Source: Bacteroidota bacterium
Lineage (GTDB): Bacteria > Bacteroidota > Bacteroidia > Bacteroidales > JAAUTT01
DNA length: 21,993 nucleotides
Direction: 5' to 3'
Assembly: GCA_023429135.1 (NCBI GenBank)
Contig: JAEYWD010000053.1
Span: forward strand, 1-21,993
Numbering within the stretch: the first letter of the stretch is position 1; the number at the start of each line of letters is the position of its first letter. Made by a program: the position numbers and the translations under genes. The notes beneath the pieces were generated by a model. The model was not told the DNA's origin. It saw only the letters and a program-made list of their open reading frames with translations, and ran no database searches. This document shows positions 1-7,553 of this stretch, in pieces.

Positions 1-56
1 AGTTTATGAATACCATTCCTACCCTGAAAAAAAGGGTAAAGTAATTTTTTTTTCAT
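1..56 (-). CDS. Start of a probable SusC/RagA-like TonB-dependent receptor (partial, runs off the left edge)
   Basis: An ATG at 56-54 on the minus strand opens a frame that stays open to the window edge. The 18 visible codons read MKKKLLYPFFQGRNGIHK. A Lys-rich start followed by a short basic stretch before the signal peptide is common in Bacteroidota SusC-type receptors, and the position is right: this would be the third gene after an ECF sigma (1436-2035) and a FecR anti-sigma (232-1353). The gap from the FecR stop is 175 nt. Too little is visible to show any receptor domain, so the product name rests on gene order. The frame could also be a chance opening. Confidence 0.42.
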   Translation of the reverse strand, partial: MKKKLLYPFFQGRNGIHK

Positions 57-63
57 ATTTTTG
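56..63 (+). promoter_or_regulatory. Possible -7 element for an antisense transcript
   Basis: TATTTTTG at 56-63 matches the Bacteroidota -7 consensus TAnnTTTG on the plus strand, and it overlaps the start codon of the minus-strand receptor gene. No clear -33 TTTG lies at the usual distance upstream. A second candidate is TTTG at 69-72 with CAATTTTG at 95-102, a 22-nt spacer and one mismatch in the -7. Either would start a short plus-strand transcript ending at the 136-176 terminator. Confidence 0.33.
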
Positions 64-69
64 AAAAGT

Positions 70-174
70 TTGAAATTATACAATGGCAGTGTCTCAATTT
101 TGCGGATTGAGCATTGCAGTAGTTAAAATTTTAATAACCGGATTGTGTTTGCGGCACTTTCCGGTTTTTTTGTT
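70..174 (+). ncRNA. Candidate antisense small RNA opposite the susC-like leader
   Basis: On the plus strand this stretch holds a promoter-like box just upstream, then a hairpin, then an intrinsic terminator. The hairpin has outer arms at 81-85 (CAATG) and 112-116 (CATTG) and inner arms at 93-98 (CTCAAT) and 106-111 (ATTGAG). No plus-strand coding frame of note is present, so a terminator here has no gene to end. The region is exactly antisense to the leader between FecR and the receptor start on the minus strand. Known biology: in Bacteroides, cis-antisense RNAs of the DonS type lie opposite susC leaders in sigma/anti-sigma-controlled utilisation loci and repress them. Matching this RNA to that type is inference from position and structure. 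The 5' end is a guess; the 3' end follows the U-tract. Confidence 0.42.
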
Positions 175-176
175 TT
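136..176 (+). terminator. Intrinsic terminator, plus strand
   Basis: AACCGGA at 136-142 pairs with TCCGGTT at 160-166 across a 17-nt loop. It is followed by a T-rich tract to 176 (six T, G, four T). On the minus strand the stem is not followed by a good T tract, so the orientation is plus. The only plus-strand transcript it could end within the window is the antisense candidate at 70-174, or a transcript entering from the left. Confidence 0.55.
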
Positions 177-231
177 GTCGTTTCAGGTCATAGGCATATC
201 AGTTAAAAGTTTATAATAGTTGCTTTAGTAA

Positions 232-1353
232 TTATTGTACTTTCTGAATTGGCTTAAGGCTTAAATAAATGTTGTTTTCGTTGATGATATAATGAAATGG
301 AGAAGCAAATTGAAGTGCAGCAAAGAGTTGTTCTACCGAAATTTCGTTAAACTTACCGGTAAAACGAAACGATTTTAGCTCCTCATCCATAAATTTACAT
401 TTCATATTAAATTGACGTTCAAGCTTTATCGAGAGGCTTTCAAAAGGTTCGTTATCAAATACCAGTTTATTTTCCTTCCACGATGTAAACAAGTCGGTAT
501 TAACCTTCTCCTCCAATAAAAGTGAGTCTTTTTTAACCAGCACATCGTTTTTTTTCATAACAGGCTGTGTTTCTGCCTTAATAACCGATGTTTTTGAGTT
601 TACATCAATTACTGAAGTTGTTTTATAAAACGTAGCCTGCTGATTTGGCTTAAGATATACAACTGCATCATTTCTCAAATTATCTAAACTTTCGCCTGCA
701 TCACCCTTTTCAACAACAACAGAACCTTCAACAAGAGTGGTTTGAATAATATCTTCGGAAGAATAAGATTTTACATTAAAGGCTGTCCCTAAAGCTCTGA
801 TTTTTATTTTTGAAGTATGAACAATAAATGGTTTGCTTTTATCCTTGGCTACCTCAAAGTAGCCTTCACCTTCCAGATATACATCTCTTGAATTATCCGA
901 AAAAGTTTCGGGATAACTCAGCTTACTTTCGGCATTGAGCCAAACTTTTGAACCATCGGCCAGTTCAATATAAGCTTTGGAGCCTTTAGGTGTAACTATT
1001 TTACATGTTATGGTTTGATTCTTGGCAGGCTTAAGATGGTAACCTGCTAAAAAAGCCAGTCCCGATGCAAAAACTACCATAGCTGCAATTCGGGAGATTC
1101 TGCTAAATATTGAGATGGATTTCTTTGCTGCGGTTCCCTGGATGCCGTCGGTAAATTTCTGAAAAGCTCTTTCGGAATTGAATTCGTGTTTGCGCCCAAT
1201 TATTTCCATTGCATTCCATAGCATCTCATATTTGGCAAATTCTTTCGGATTCTCTTCCGATTCGTTAAACCAATGCAAAAGTATCTGAATTTCTTCCGAA
1301 GTAGCGTCTCCACTCAGAACCCGGGAAATAATATCGTTAATTTCGTTATTCAT
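232..1353 (-). CDS. FecR-family anti-sigma factor
   Basis: Inner-membrane anti-sigma protein that binds its cognate ECF sigma factor through the N-terminal cytoplasmic part and senses the envelope through the periplasmic part. Visible parts: a helical N-terminal region (about 1-75), one membrane segment (about 86-106), a FecR domain (about 118-215, with the typical DGSKVWLNAESKLSYP and LEGEGYFEV motifs), and a C-terminal DUF4974 domain (about 298-367, FTGKFNEISVEQLFAALQF). The 373-residue length is on the long side because the linker between the FecR core and the DUF4974 Trp (W292) is about 30 residues longer than in the second FecR of this window. It lies 82 nt downstream of the ECF sigma gene at 1436-2035, its likely partner. 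Start is ATG at 1353. Confidence 0.93.
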   Translation of the reverse strand: MNNEINDIISRVLSGDATSEEIQILLHWFNESEENPKEFAKYEMLWNAMEIIGRKHEFNSERAFQKFTDGIQGTAAKKSISIFSRISRIAAMVVFASGLAFLAGYHLKPAKNQTITCKIVTPKGSKAYIELADGSKVWLNAESKLSYPETFSDNSRDVYLEGEGYFEVAKDKSKPFIVHTSKIKIRALGTAFNVKSYSSEDIIQTTLVEGSVVVEKGDAGESLDNLRNDAVVYLKPNQQATFYKTTSVIDVNSKTSVIKAETQPVMKKNDVLVKKDSLLLEEKVNTDLFTSWKENKLVFDNEPFESLSIKLERQFNMKCKFMDEELKSFRFTGKFNEISVEQLFAALQFASPFHYIINENNIYLSLKPIQKVQ

Positions 1354-1435
1354 TTTATAAGGATGTATTATAATGACAATTTCAAATGAAAGGTCAGTAA
1401 AAGGGATTAAAGATTTTTTTCAAAAAAATGATTTT

Positions 1436-2035
1436 TTACCGGAGTAAATCGATAAAAACCAGAACATGAACAGCTTTTGGCAAATAAGATTCCAGAGACT
1501 TGCGTAGTTTTTCAAGCGCAATAGAAATCTGCTTTTGCACCGTATTGAGCGTAACCTTCTTTTTATCAGCTATCTCCTGGTTTTTTAAACCTGCAAACCG
1601 ACTGAGTTTGAATATTTCCTTACATTGCTCGGGTAATGAATCTATAGCTTCAAGAATTTTGGACTCGAGCTCTTTAGCCAACACAACCGACAAGCCACTT
1701 TCCTGTGTTACTGTAAAATATTCCTCAGCATTTCGCAGTTGCTCGGCATAAGCCTCACTATATTTATTTTTTATCTGTTCTTTCTTGAGGTAGTTCAAAG
1801 CGTTGTTCTGAACCGACTTATAAAGATATCCGGCAACACTTTCGTTTATATCCAAATTTTCCCTGTGTTCCCAAAGCTTCACAAATGTTTCGTGAACTAT
1901 TTCTTCGGCTGAGGCTTTGTCCTTCGTGAACCTTATGGCATACAGGCACAACGGGCTATAGTATTCCGAGAATAGCACTCCGAATGCATGTGGATCATCT
2001 TTCGAAAGATTGGCAGTCAGGTCCCTTGAATGCAT
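1436..2035 (-). CDS. ECF RNA polymerase sigma factor (Bacteroidota FecI/RpoE type)
   Basis: Extracytoplasmic-function sigma-70 factor of 199 residues. Region 2 spans about 14-82 with the core-binding and -10 recognition stretch around AEEIVHETFVKLWEHRE (43-59). Region 4 spans about 128-180, with the helix-turn-helix around NQEIADKKKVTLNTVQKQIS (152-171). There is no region 3, as expected for ECF factors. A hydrophobic C-terminal tail (LPKAVHVLVFIDLLR) follows. The partner is the FecR gene directly downstream. It is divergent from the methyltransferase at 2123; the 87-bp spacer is very AT-rich and contains TTACTTTG-like and TAAATTTA boxes that only partly match the -7 consensus. The FecR and receptor-like genes downstream suggest a nutrient or glycan uptake locus. 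Confidence 0.93.
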   Translation of the reverse strand: MHSRDLTANLSKDDPHAFGVLFSEYYSPLCLYAIRFTKDKASAEEIVHETFVKLWEHRENLDINESVAGYLYKSVQNNALNYLKKEQIKNKYSEAYAEQLRNAEEYFTVTQESGLSVVLAKELESKILEAIDSLPEQCKEIFKLSRFAGLKNQEIADKKKVTLNTVQKQISIALEKLRKSLESYLPKAVHVLVFIDLLR

Positions 2036-2122
2036 CCCGTTAATTTTTTAGGTGCAAAGTAATAATTTTTATAAAGTGTTATTTCTACAAATATCTATAA
2101 ATTTACGAAAAATACGGCATTT

Positions 2123-2887
2123 ATGTCGCTGACGAGTGAATATAAAAGGCACCCTTTATGGAGAAACTGGAGAGAATATCTCGATATCCTTCCGATAACC
2201 CCACACGATTTGGTGCTTGACTTGGGATGCAGTATCGGAACTACGTCAAAACTTCTTGCAGAAAGGACCGACAAAGTTATTGGAGTTGATAATAACGCAG
2301 ATTTGCTGAAAGAGGCCTCGAAGGTAAATTCCAGTCCGAAAATCAAATACATTTATTGTAACCTCAACGACCTGGAATCGGCCCAACTACCTATGGCTGA
2401 TGGAATCTGGTGCAGTTTTGTGGCAGCCTATTTTCCTGATTTCGATCCGGTGCTTCAATTGTGGCAAAAAACTCTGAAGCCCGGTGGGTGGCTGGCATTA
2501 GTTGAAATGAGCGGATTATTTGATCATGAACCTTTGAGTGAAACTACCGCCAACATCTTCAAGGATTATTATTCACAACAACGGCAAAGAAATATTTATG
2601 ATTTTGAAATGGGTACAAGGTTAAAAAGCTTTTTGGAACAGGCAGGATTGAAAATTATCCATGAAGAAGACAAGCAGGATGCCGAACTTAGTTTTTCAGG
2701 ACCGGCATCTCAAAGAATTATTGAATCCTGGACAAGCCGATTCGACAGGATGTATAAACTCAGAGAACACCTGGGAGAAAGTTCTTTTCAAAAAATTAAA
2801 CAGGAATTTATTAGTTGCCTGAAAGATAAGAACCATGTAAGCAAAACTGTGGTGAAATATTTGATTGCGGTAAAACCTATTGCATAA
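2123..2887 (+). CDS. Class I SAM-dependent methyltransferase
   Basis: A 254-residue Rossmann-fold methyltransferase of the Methyltransf_11/25 type. Motif I is VLDLGCSIGTTSKLLAE (31-47) and the acidic residue of motif II is D56 in VIGVDNNADLL. The later core strands are visible in the ADGIWCSFVAAYF stretch and in LKPGGWLALVEM, the usual post-core motif. The C-terminal third is a helical lid that probably sets substrate choice. The substrate cannot be read from sequence; similar stand-alone enzymes act on small molecules, quinones or lipids. It is the only plus-strand gene between two minus-strand blocks, so it is not in an operon here. Its stop codon abuts the stop codon of the next, convergent gene with no base between. 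Start is ATG at 2123. Confidence 0.88.
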   Translation: MSLTSEYKRHPLWRNWREYLDILPITPHDLVLDLGCSIGTTSKLLAERTDKVIGVDNNADLLKEASKVNSSPKIKYIYCNLNDLESAQLPMADGIWCSFVAAYFPDFDPVLQLWQKTLKPGGWLALVEMSGLFDHEPLSETTANIFKDYYSQQRQRNIYDFEMGTRLKSFLEQAGLKIIHEEDKQDAELSFSGPASQRIIESWTSRFDRMYKLREHLGESSFQKIKQEFISCLKDKNHVSKTVVKYLIAVKPIA

Positions 2888-3775
2888 CTAGTGCTTTCCG
2901 AAAGGAACAGTAATGCCGAGCCAGGGCATAATAATCAATCTATCCATTTCAGGAAATAAAGGAATTATGCCTCCATAATCAACAGCAAGGTGACGGCTTG
3001 CAAAACGCCCTCCTAACCATAATAAAGTTCCAACTTCACCATTACCAAAGAAAATATAATTCTCTGTAAGAAAATAATGTTTCCTACCTGTACGTATGGT
3101 TCCTCCTAAAGAAATGATCGGAGTATTTGCCCACTGGTCGTCAGCAAAAGCAAAACCAGCGCCCGCTGTAAAATTTTTATCGCGGGTACCATGAGTAGTA
3201 ACTCCATATATCATTCCGACAACTGGTTTGCTTCCGCTACTTTCGCCAAAATATGTTCCAACAATAGCGCCGGTTCCTAAACTCCATTTATCCTTTACCA
3301 GGGGAAAAGACAACTTTGGTGTAAACCAAACCGGGGCACCCCTCGCGCCAAATAAAAAAGCCGGAATCATACCAACACCCATACTGAAATTATTGGTAAA
3401 ACCATAACTCACCTGATTAAAAAGTACCCATGTATTCTGATAATATCCCTCACCTGCTTTTAATCCATACCCATTCGGCAGGTAAAAATATCGGCTTGCA
3501 TGAGGATTTTCAGGCCAAACCTCTCCTGCAATAAGGTTCTTTGTCTCGACGGACTTCATTTTTTTTATTTTTGACTTAGCAATCTCCACCGTTCCGAAAT
3601 TCTCTGTTTTAAGCACTATTTTATTTTCAGTGCTGGAAATTACCTTTCCAACAAATACATTCCCATCCAGGGTTTCTACCTGATATAAAATAGTACTGTC
3701 ATTTATATTCTGAGCACTTAAAGAGATATTGACCAAAAATATCAGGAATAATAAAAGGGTTAAAGTTGGTTTCAT
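2888..3775 (-). CDS. Exported outer-membrane-like protein of unknown function
   Basis: I do not recognise a named family. The 295-residue product has a Sec signal peptide (about 1-21, cleavage likely after SLSA). Next comes a short module at about 30-75 of the form LYQVETLDGNVFVGKVIS, then IVLKTENFGTVEIAKSKIKKM, resembling the small beta-rich N-terminal modules seen in many Bacteroidota exported proteins. The rest is Gly- and aromatic-rich alternating strands (NFSMGVGMIPAFLFGARG, WSLGTGAIVGTYFG, YFLTENYIFFGNG) ending in PFGKH, consistent with a small beta-barrel or barrel-like surface protein. It has its own promoter candidate upstream and sits beyond the terminator of the lipoprotein gene at 3932, so it is probably a single-gene unit. 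A shorter relative of its N-terminal module is in the protein at 15544. Confidence 0.72.
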   Translation of the reverse strand: MKPTLTLLLFLIFLVNISLSAQNINDSTILYQVETLDGNVFVGKVISSTENKIVLKTENFGTVEIAKSKIKKMKSVETKNLIAGEVWPENPHASRYFYLPNGYGLKAGEGYYQNTWVLFNQVSYGFTNNFSMGVGMIPAFLFGARGAPVWFTPKLSFPLVKDKWSLGTGAIVGTYFGESSGSKPVVGMIYGVTTHGTRDKNFTAGAGFAFADDQWANTPIISLGGTIRTGRKHYFLTENYIFFGNGEVGTLLWLGGRFASRHLAVDYGGIIPLFPEMDRLIIMPWLGITVPFGKH

Positions 3776-3813
3776 TTTGAGTAGTTTTAGTTCAACACCG
3801 GAGCAATCTTATA

Positions 3814-3845
3814 TAAAGATAACTAAAACTGGCTATTAGCTGCAA
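3814..3845 (-). promoter_or_regulatory. Candidate housekeeping promoter of the 2888-3775 gene
   Basis: On the minus strand TTG (3845-3843) is followed after 21 nt by TATCTTTA (3821-3814), seven of eight matches including the free positions to the Bacteroidota -7 TAnnTTTG. The -7 lies about 38 nt upstream of the ATG at 3775. No SD-like sequence is evident between them. Confidence 0.42.
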
Positions 3846-3878
3846 TTTTTTTTTCATCAAATGGCCGGAAATGCATAT

Positions 3879-3920
3879 AAAAAATCCAGTCATTGTAACT
3901 CTGCTGATTCAATGACTGGA
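3879..3920 (-). terminator. Intrinsic terminator after the DUF2135-like lipoprotein gene
   Basis: A perfect 11-bp stem pairs 3885-3895 with 3910-3920 (TCCAGTCATTG against CAATGACTGGA on the plus strand) around a 14-nt loop. On the minus strand it is followed by six T (3884-3879). It starts 12 nt beyond the stop codon of the gene at 3932-4897. Confidence 0.8.
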
Positions 3921-3931
3921 ATTATTAATAC

Positions 3932-4897
3932 CTACTTAGAAAGCATTGCTCTTTTGGCGAGATTTACTTTTTTAGGATAACTGAACTGAAGAATTTCCTG
4001 AGTTTCCATATTTCCAGACTTATTCGAAGATATGTTAAACTCCATAACTACCTCTCCTCCTCTGGGACCATCGCCACCAATGTAGGCATGAGAGGCAGCA
4101 ACTTTACCATAATAAGGATTTTTGCCAGTAACCGGAGTAATAAGAGTTCCGTTGTACCGCGCAGTAACCACGTAGTTTGTAACTTCGGTAATTTCACATC
4201 CTGAGAAAAGCGAAATTTTAACCTTATACTTTCCGTTCTCTACTTTGGCTGTTCCGCTGTAAGTAACATTCTCGTTATTAATATTATCGATAAAGCAAAT
4301 TGGATTGGAATCTACATCAAGAAAACCTCCATTGGGCGACTTGTCTTCGTCCCAGTTAATATCAAAACCATTCGGTTCAATAAGGTGAAGATCCAAATCG
4401 TTTGATTTATCCCAACTGCAGCTTACCTGCAACTTTCCGGTTCCAGCTTCTACCTGCGAAACACCAATAATCTCGTGATCGCTTATTAACCCGCTGTTGT
4501 CAACAATAGCAACAAGAATGTTAAAATTACCTGTAACAAACTTCTGACTAAACAATAAATAAACCAGCAAAGTTTGTGTTGCCGACTTTTTGGTTCCAGG
4601 TTTAACCTTATAATATCCTTTCTGCCCTTCAACACCAACCAGAATTTCTTTTACAGAGACATCGGTATTGATTGTTATGGGATTGCTGCCACCTGCCAAT
4701 ACGGAACTATTTCCATAAACTGATCCTATTCTGGGGCCATTGCTCTTGGATGCTGCAGGAAAATTTTCCTGGACAAGGGTTGAGTTTTCGATAGTAAAAT
4801 AACCAGTTTGAAGAATATCATCCTTCTCCTCCTTATCTTTCTTACAGGAGGTTAAAGCAAGAGCTAGGGCAACAACAATGATTGTTAATTTTTTCAT
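3932..4897 (-). CDS. Lipoprotein with a DUF2135-like domain
   Basis: A 321-residue lipoprotein: signal peptide 1-17 with lipobox LTSC (C18), then a Lys/Glu/Asp-rich linker (CKKDKEEKDD) typical of Bacteroidota surface or periplasmic lipoproteins. Residues about 156-250 carry LQVSCSWDKSNDLDLHLIEP, a Gly-Gly-x-Leu-Asp-Val-Asp stretch (190-196), and a following YKVKISLF strand. This pattern (x-W, DxDLHxxEPxG, GGxLDxD, GxYxVxVxxF) is that of DUF2135/YfaP-type domains, thought to be calcium-binding beta-sandwiches in secreted proteins; the match is by eye. The N-terminal part (30-150) is not recognised. The 187-bp upstream gap and the terminator downstream suggest a single-gene unit. A GGTATT sequence lies 36 nt before the start, at a distance similar to the shared elements at 8615 and 12828, but the upstream half differs. 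Confidence 0.75.
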   Translation of the reverse strand: MKKLTIIVVALALALTSCKKDKEEKDDILQTGYFTIENSTLVQENFPAASKSNGPRIGSVYGNSSVLAGGSNPITINTDVSVKEILVGVEGQKGYYKVKPGTKKSATQTLLVYLLFSQKFVTGNFNILVAIVDNSGLISDHEIIGVSQVEAGTGKLQVSCSWDKSNDLDLHLIEPNGFDINWDEDKSPNGGFLDVDSNPICFIDNINNENVTYSGTAKVENGKYKVKISLFSGCEITEVTNYVVTARYNGTLITPVTGKNPYYGKVAASHAYIGGDGPRGGEVVMEFNISSNKSGNMETQEILQFSYPKKVNLAKRAMLSK

Positions 4898-5003
4898 AAT
4901 TTTTAAATTTACATTTAATGTTGGTTTACAATAAATACCGCCTGTAAAAGTATCCTTGCCCCAAAATTTACCTATCCCCCTTTTCAGGGATTTTCACTTT
5001 CTT

Positions 5004-5054
5004 ATTAAAACGAGTAAAGCCAGACCGGAAAGACTGTACTCTCCACATCTGGCT
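5004..5054 (-). terminator. Weak possible terminator after the DUF4353 gene
   Basis: AGCCAGA at 5018-5024 pairs with TCTGGCT at 5048-5054 around a 23-nt loop. On the minus strand it is followed by TTTACTCGTTTT (5017-5006), an imperfect T tract. It lies about 30 nt beyond the stop codon of the gene at 5085. The stem is short and the loop long, so this is only a candidate. Confidence 0.35.
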
Positions 5055-5084
5055 AAACGGGTTTTTATATTGAAGTTTAAGTTT

Positions 5085-6839
5085 TCACCCGCCTGGCCTC
5101 CCTCCACCTCCTGTTGCTGAACCTAATGATGTTACACTGCTGGAAACAGTGAAGTTCCCATAAAGAGTTCCACCCGAATAAGTTCCTCCTGTGTATAAAC
5201 CATTCTGCAATGTACCGGTACAACTACCTCCCGTGTATATGTAATAGGTATTTCCGCTTTTTAGCGAAGATGAAGAGAACACCATGGAATAATATGAGCG
5301 GGCTGGTTTAAATGTTAAAATATCGTTTCCTGCAGCATCCTGAATGTGAAAAATTGTATTTGCCGCTAAACTTGATGTCATAATTACTCGCACTGAATAT
5401 TGAGTAGATGAGGTACTGGGTGCCTGGGTCATATTTGAGTTTGTACCTGAAATTACCAGAAAACCACCCGTTACACTGCATGTTCCGTTGTAATCCATTC
5501 CTACCTCAGGCGACGACTGAGGACCATGGACCAGAATTGTGCCACCTGAAATAGAAATATTACCATTACTATCAAGACCATCTCCTGATGTGATATTTAC
5601 ATAAATATTACCTCCCGCTATTGCAAGCAGACTGCCATCGCTTGACTCGGAACCGGTACCTTTAGTTGCGTTAAAACAATCGTTTGAGGCAATTATACTT
5701 ATATTTCCATCATTCACCTTAATGCTCGGACTCTCGATCCCTTCGTACGACTTGGTTATCGATATGGTTCCATTGTTTATGGTCACCGAGCTTTCGGCTT
5801 TAAAACTATCGTCGCTCGAAGCAACCGTAACTTCTCCATCATTGATAATCAGTTCTCCATTGGTATGAATGGCATCATCGGCAGAACTAACTGTGAACAT
5901 TCCTCCGTTTATGGTGAGTTTACCATCAGCTTTAACTCCTTTTGCCGAAAGAGTTGATGCTACTGTTTTACTGCTTCCACCGCCAGAGGTAATTGTATAC
6001 TTCCCCGAATTCACCGTAAGATTAGTTTGTGCCGAAATTCCATCGCCTCCTGAAGTTACATCCAAAGTGTCCAAAGAGAGTGTAATATACCCCAATGCAA
6101 CATTCTCTGTATTGTCCGATTTGAACCCGTCGCCTCCTGCCTTAATAATGATATTTGCACCTCTGGCATATAAATAATCCTTGCCGCATATACCATCATC
6201 CACAGCAGTAATACTCAATTTCAAGTTTCTGATAATAAGACCGTCCTTACTTTGTATTCCGTCCTTATAGTTTCCATTAATAGTAAGAGAGCCCGATCCA
6301 CAAATTGTAAGGTTTGACTTACTGTAAATACATGCATTAGGATCGGCTGTTGCGGTACCTGCATAAGTGGTGGCATCGCTAAATGTGTTCTGAGATGCTG
6401 GTTGAAGATAAACAACTACTTTTTTTGATTTCGAAATCAGAAAAGGAGTGGTTGTTGAATTTGCCACCTGAACGCCGGATAAGATAATTCTTACAACATC
6501 GTCGTCCTCAGTATTAACCACAAGCTGCCCATTTGTTAATGCCCCAGTAATACTGTAGGTTGCAGCCTTCGTAATTGTAACAATACTTCCGGTAACAGTA
6601 ACACCTGCATTGTTTACTGTAACAGAGTTTCCATTCAATACTATAGGAATAACATCCGAATCGTTCCAAACATAGTCGGTCGAATCCTCGTGTAGACCAG
6701 CAGTATTATCCTGATCTCCATCCGAATCATTCTCTGTTTCAGTTTCCGTTTCTTCGTCCTTTATATAGTCTTTTTCGCACGACATTACTAAATACAGTAC
6801 CATTAAACCAAGAAAACCATAAATTATTCGTCTGCTCAT
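5085..6839 (-). CDS. DUF4353 carbohydrate-binding beta-helix lipoprotein
   Basis: A 584-residue lipoprotein with lipobox VMSC (C21) and then a strongly acidic linker rich in Glu-Thr and Asp repeats. From about residue 60 it is the DUF4353 (carbohydrate-binding domain-containing) family: repeated short strands with G-D-G/D-D turns such as VDDGICGKDYLYARG, GGDGFKSDN, GGDGISAQTNLTVNSGKYTI, SADDAIHTNGELIINDGEVT and SSDDSFKAESSVTINNGTIS. These are the rungs of a right-handed parallel beta-helix. Known biology: the family founder from Clostridium thermocellum (Cthe_2159) binds polygalacturonate and cellulose with calcium in such a helix. Ligand here is inference. The C-terminus is a Gly-rich tail ending GGGGRPGG, perhaps a flexible end. 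It starts 6 nt after the stop of the DUF2490 gene, so the two are almost certainly co-transcribed and perhaps translationally coupled. Confidence 0.88.
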   Translation of the reverse strand: MSRRIIYGFLGLMVLYLVMSCEKDYIKDEETETETENDSDGDQDNTAGLHEDSTDYVWNDSDVIPIVLNGNSVTVNNAGVTVTGSIVTITKAATYSITGALTNGQLVVNTEDDDVVRIILSGVQVANSTTTPFLISKSKKVVVYLQPASQNTFSDATTYAGTATADPNACIYSKSNLTICGSGSLTINGNYKDGIQSKDGLIIRNLKLSITAVDDGICGKDYLYARGANIIIKAGGDGFKSDNTENVALGYITLSLDTLDVTSGGDGISAQTNLTVNSGKYTITSGGGSSKTVASTLSAKGVKADGKLTINGGMFTVSSADDAIHTNGELIINDGEVTVASSDDSFKAESSVTINNGTISITKSYEGIESPSIKVNDGNISIIASNDCFNATKGTGSESSDGSLLAIAGGNIYVNITSGDGLDSNGNISISGGTILVHGPQSSPEVGMDYNGTCSVTGGFLVISGTNSNMTQAPSTSSTQYSVRVIMTSSLAANTIFHIQDAAGNDILTFKPARSYYSMVFSSSSLKSGNTYYIYTGGSCTGTLQNGLYTGGTYSGGTLYGNFTVSSSVTSLGSATGGGGRPGG

Positions 6840-6845
6840 GTTCTT

Positions 6846-7544
6846 TTATTTAAATGAGAAGTAATAACCAACTCCTAAAACATTTTTATTTACAGGGCTG
6901 GTAACATTTATTTCGCGATCGATAAGGCCATACACCTCAATCCTGTGAGATTTACTGAATTTGTAATTCAAAGAAAGAATATATCGAACCTGATCGAATT
7001 TATTACCATCAGGGTTATTGAGCTGGTAAAACGACTCAACCGAAAATGCAGGAGTGACGGGAAAATTGGCAATATTATATTTCAACTTTATACGGTTACG
7101 CCACGTGTACTCAGGATTAATTTTATAAGTATCATAAGAGCCGCTTTCAGTAAGCCGGTCGCTTTCGTCCTTAACGGTTCTCTGAAGGCGTTCGCGTAAG
7201 CTAATAGAAAATCTTCCAAGCTTTTGTTCGCCATGAATGAAGAAGTTATATCGCTGGCGGAGTTGATAATCAAAGTATTTGGAATCGTAAAAGTTATAAT
7301 ATTGATAACTTAGCCCAACCTTCAGGAAATTATTAAGATTGTAATTACCTTCCAATCCTAGCCCATACCGACTTGCCTTGCTAAGAAAATCGGAATTCCG
7401 CATTTCTCCCAAAACTGATAATTCAAATTTGCCTATCTTTTTTTCAAGGCCTATTTCGGACCAGATGCCAGATTCTCTTGTTTGTGCACCTGCAATCAAT
7501 AAATTGACAACAAGGAGAATAAGCGTTAATTTAATTTTATGCAT
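6846..7544 (-). CDS. DUF2490 outer-membrane beta-barrel protein
   Basis: A 232-residue exported protein with signal peptide MHKIKLTLILLVVNLLIAGA, followed by SGIWSEIGLEKKIGKFELSV and a series of amphipathic strands ending in GVGYYFSFK, with the terminal aromatic expected of a barrel. This is the DUF2490 pattern; the function of the family is not established. The start chosen is ATG at 7544. A longer frame from 7586 is open, but its first 14 codons lie inside a terminator hairpin (7561-7586) and would put residues in front of a perfect signal peptide. The gene is followed by the DUF4353 lipoprotein gene after 6 nt, which suggests a surface pair (barrel plus binding lipoprotein). Confidence 0.82.
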   Translation of the reverse strand: MHKIKLTLILLVVNLLIAGAQTRESGIWSEIGLEKKIGKFELSVLGEMRNSDFLSKASRYGLGLEGNYNLNNFLKVGLSYQYYNFYDSKYFDYQLRQRYNFFIHGEQKLGRFSISLRERLQRTVKDESDRLTESGSYDTYKINPEYTWRNRIKLKYNIANFPVTPAFSVESFYQLNNPDGNKFDQVRYILSLNYKFSKSHRIEVYGLIDREINVTSPVNKNVLGVGYYFSFK

Positions 7545-7553
7545 TGTTGCTTT

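Noticed and set aside
4913..4965. Possible third copy of the shared promoter element before the DUF2135-like lipoprotein gene (AGGATACTT and GGTATT).
   Set aside because: Only the downstream block is similar, the spacing differs by three nt, and the upstream block matches poorly.
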